64,000 nucleotides of DNA from Pseudomonas putida (GTDB lineage Bacteria; Pseudomonadota; Gammaproteobacteria; Pseudomonadales; Pseudomonadaceae), in assembly GCA_041071465.1 (NCBI GenBank), contig CP163498.1, positions 3,676,001 through 3,740,000 on the forward strand. Direction: 5' to 3'. The notes under the pieces are model-generated. The model worked only from the letters and a program-made list of their open reading frames with translations. It made no database searches and was not told where the DNA came from. Within the stretch, counting starts at the first letter, position 1. Every line of letters begins with the position of its first letter. The translations under genes and the position numbers were made by a program. Positions 63,022-64,000 of the stretch are shown in pieces.

Positions 63022-64000
63022 CTACTGCGAATAAGTCCGCAGGAAATTGCCAATCCGGCCAATCGCCGCTTCCAGGTCGTCCACGCGCGGCAGGGTCACT
63101 ACGCGGAAGTGGTCCGGCCACGGCCAATTGAACGCCGTACCTTGCACGATCAGCAGCTTCTCCGACAGCAGCAGGTCAAGGGCGAACTTTTCATCGTTGA
63201 GAATAGGGCACACCTTTGGGTCGATGCGCGGGAACGCATACAGTGCACCCATCGGCTTCACGCAGCTTACGCCGGGGATGTCGTTGAGCAGCTCGTAGGT
63301 GCGGTTGCGCTGTTCCAGCAGGCGGCCTGGCGGCAATACCAGGTCGTTGATGCTCTGGTAGCCGCCCAGCGCGGTCTGGATGGCATGCTGGGCCGGCACG
63401 TTGGCGCACAGGCGCATGTTGGCCAGCATGTCGATGCCTTCGATGTAGCTCTGGGCGTGGTGCTTGGGCCCGGAGATGATCAGCCAGCCAGAACGGAAAC
63501 CCGCCACTCGGTACGACTTGGACAGGCCGTTGAAAGTCAGGCACAGCAGGTCGGGTGCCAGCGAGGCGGTGCTGATGTGCACCGCTTCGTCGTACAGGAT
63601 CTTGTCGTAGATCTCGTCGGAGAACACCACCAGGTTGTGCTGGCGGGCCAGCTCCAGCATGCCCAGCAACAGCTCTTTGGAGTAGACGGCGCCGGTCGGG
63701 TTGTTCGGGTTGATGATCACCAGGGCCTTGGTGTTCGGGGTGATCTTGGCCTTGATGTCTTCAAGGTCGGGGAACCAGTCGGCTTGCTCGTCGCACAGGT
63801 AATGCACCGGCTTGCCGCCCGCCAGGCTCACGGCGGCGGTCCACAGCGGGTAGTCGGGGGCCGGGATCAGCACTTCGTCGCCGTTGTTCAGCAGCGCCTG
63901 CATCGACATGACGATCAGCTCGGACACACCGTTGCCGAGGTAGATGTCCTCGATGGTGACGCCTTCGATTTCCTTTTGCTGGCAGTACTGCATCACCGCC
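63022..64000 (-). CDS. alaA: Alanine-type aminotransferase (AlaA-like), 5' end outside the window
   Basis: The window holds about 326 C-terminal residues of a class I PLP aminotransferase. Visible parts are LGNGVSELIVMSMQALLNNGDEVLIPAPDYPLW for cofactor phosphate binding, NPNNPTGAVYSKELL with the substrate Asn, SDEIYDKILYD (Asp and Tyr), the PLP Lys in NGLSKSYRVAGFRSGWL, and the Arg in FRVVTLPRVDD. The sequence fits the YfbQ/AlaA branch that makes alanine from pyruvate and glutamate. The exact enzyme name is likely but not certain. Confidence 0.85.
   Translation of the reverse strand, partial: AVMQYCQQKEIEGVTIEDIYLGNGVSELIVMSMQALLNNGDEVLIPAPDYPLWTAAVSLAGGKPVHYLCDEQADWFPDLEDIKAKITPNTKALVIINPNNPTGAVYSKELLLGMLELARQHNLVVFSDEIYDKILYDEAVHISTASLAPDLLCLTFNGLSKSYRVAGFRSGWLIISGPKHHAQSYIEGIDMLANMRLCANVPAQHAIQTALGGYQSINDLVLPPGRLLEQRNRTYELLNDIPGVSCVKPMGALYAFPRIDPKVCPILNDEKFALDLLLSEKLLIVQGTAFNWPWPDHFRVVTLPRVDDLEAAIGRIGNFLRTYSQ

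Noticed and set aside
1..64000. CRISPR arrays, toxin-antitoxin pairs, restriction systems, prophage genes
   Set aside because: No regularly spaced direct repeats and no genes of these families were found; the REP elements are hairpins with irregular spacing.

Overview
The window looks like chromosome of a Pseudomonas putida-group bacterium. The basis is high-GC, strongly biased coding sequence, gene content typical of Pseudomonas (DUF3509, EarP with an Arg-32 EF-P, ComEA next to a polysaccharide locus, RraB, PrmB, Ohr/OhrR) and P. putida-type REP elements built on the cores CCTCTTCGCGGG...CCCGCGAAGAGG and GGCCGCTCCTACA. This is recognition from memory; no database was searched.

Region 1 (1-9761, all minus strand) is the end of a surface-polysaccharide locus, probably O-antigen. 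It reads wecB, wecC, three glycosyltransferase genes, a frameshifted two-domain glycosyltransferase, and the start of a probable heparinase-II/III-like gene that leaves the window. WecB and WecC would supply UDP-ManNAc and UDP-ManNAcA. The glycosyltransferase part is visibly more AT-rich than the rest. comEA (10447) marks the boundary, and an intact IS5-family element (10966-12133) with TTAA target duplication follows it.

Region 2 (12.2-31.3 kb) is core housekeeping: pyrF, a membrane acyltransferase, an NADP-dependent oxidoreductase, an SDR, a large chemoreceptor, a BenE-type transporter, a GST, a glutaredoxin-like protein, folE, an Smr protein, an isochorismatase-fold hydrolase lacking its cysteine, prmB, aroC, an HcaT-like MFS gene with an acireductone-dioxygenase-like gene, DUF3509 and an ankyrin protein.

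Region 3 (31.4-50.5 kb) holds a ZIP transporter, a sulfatase-type membrane enzyme, rraB, a cytochrome c, a glutamine amidotransferase, a CorA-type transporter, plsC, an enoyl-CoA hydratase, tRNA-Ser(GGA), a TonB-dependent receptor, two LysR regulators each divergent from a target, a GreA/B-like factor, and earP with efp.

Region 4 (50.5-64 kb) holds ohr/ohrR, further LysR genes, a TauE/SafE permease, a YcaQ-type protein, class II DAHP synthase, a deaD helicase with a long structured leader, a DODA-type dioxygenase, tpm, htpX and the start-truncated alaA-type aminotransferase.

The most striking overall pattern is nine otherwise well-conserved genes, each broken by the loss of exactly one base, mostly in short homopolymer runs. 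All nine are losses, which points to systematic sequence error more than to true pseudogenes. I found no phage, CRISPR array or obvious new defence system. The best leads for unexplained biology are a triple palindrome upstream of the ankyrin gene, two enzyme homologues that lack a key active-site residue, a nested inverted repeat inside the polysaccharide operon, and the structured deaD leader.
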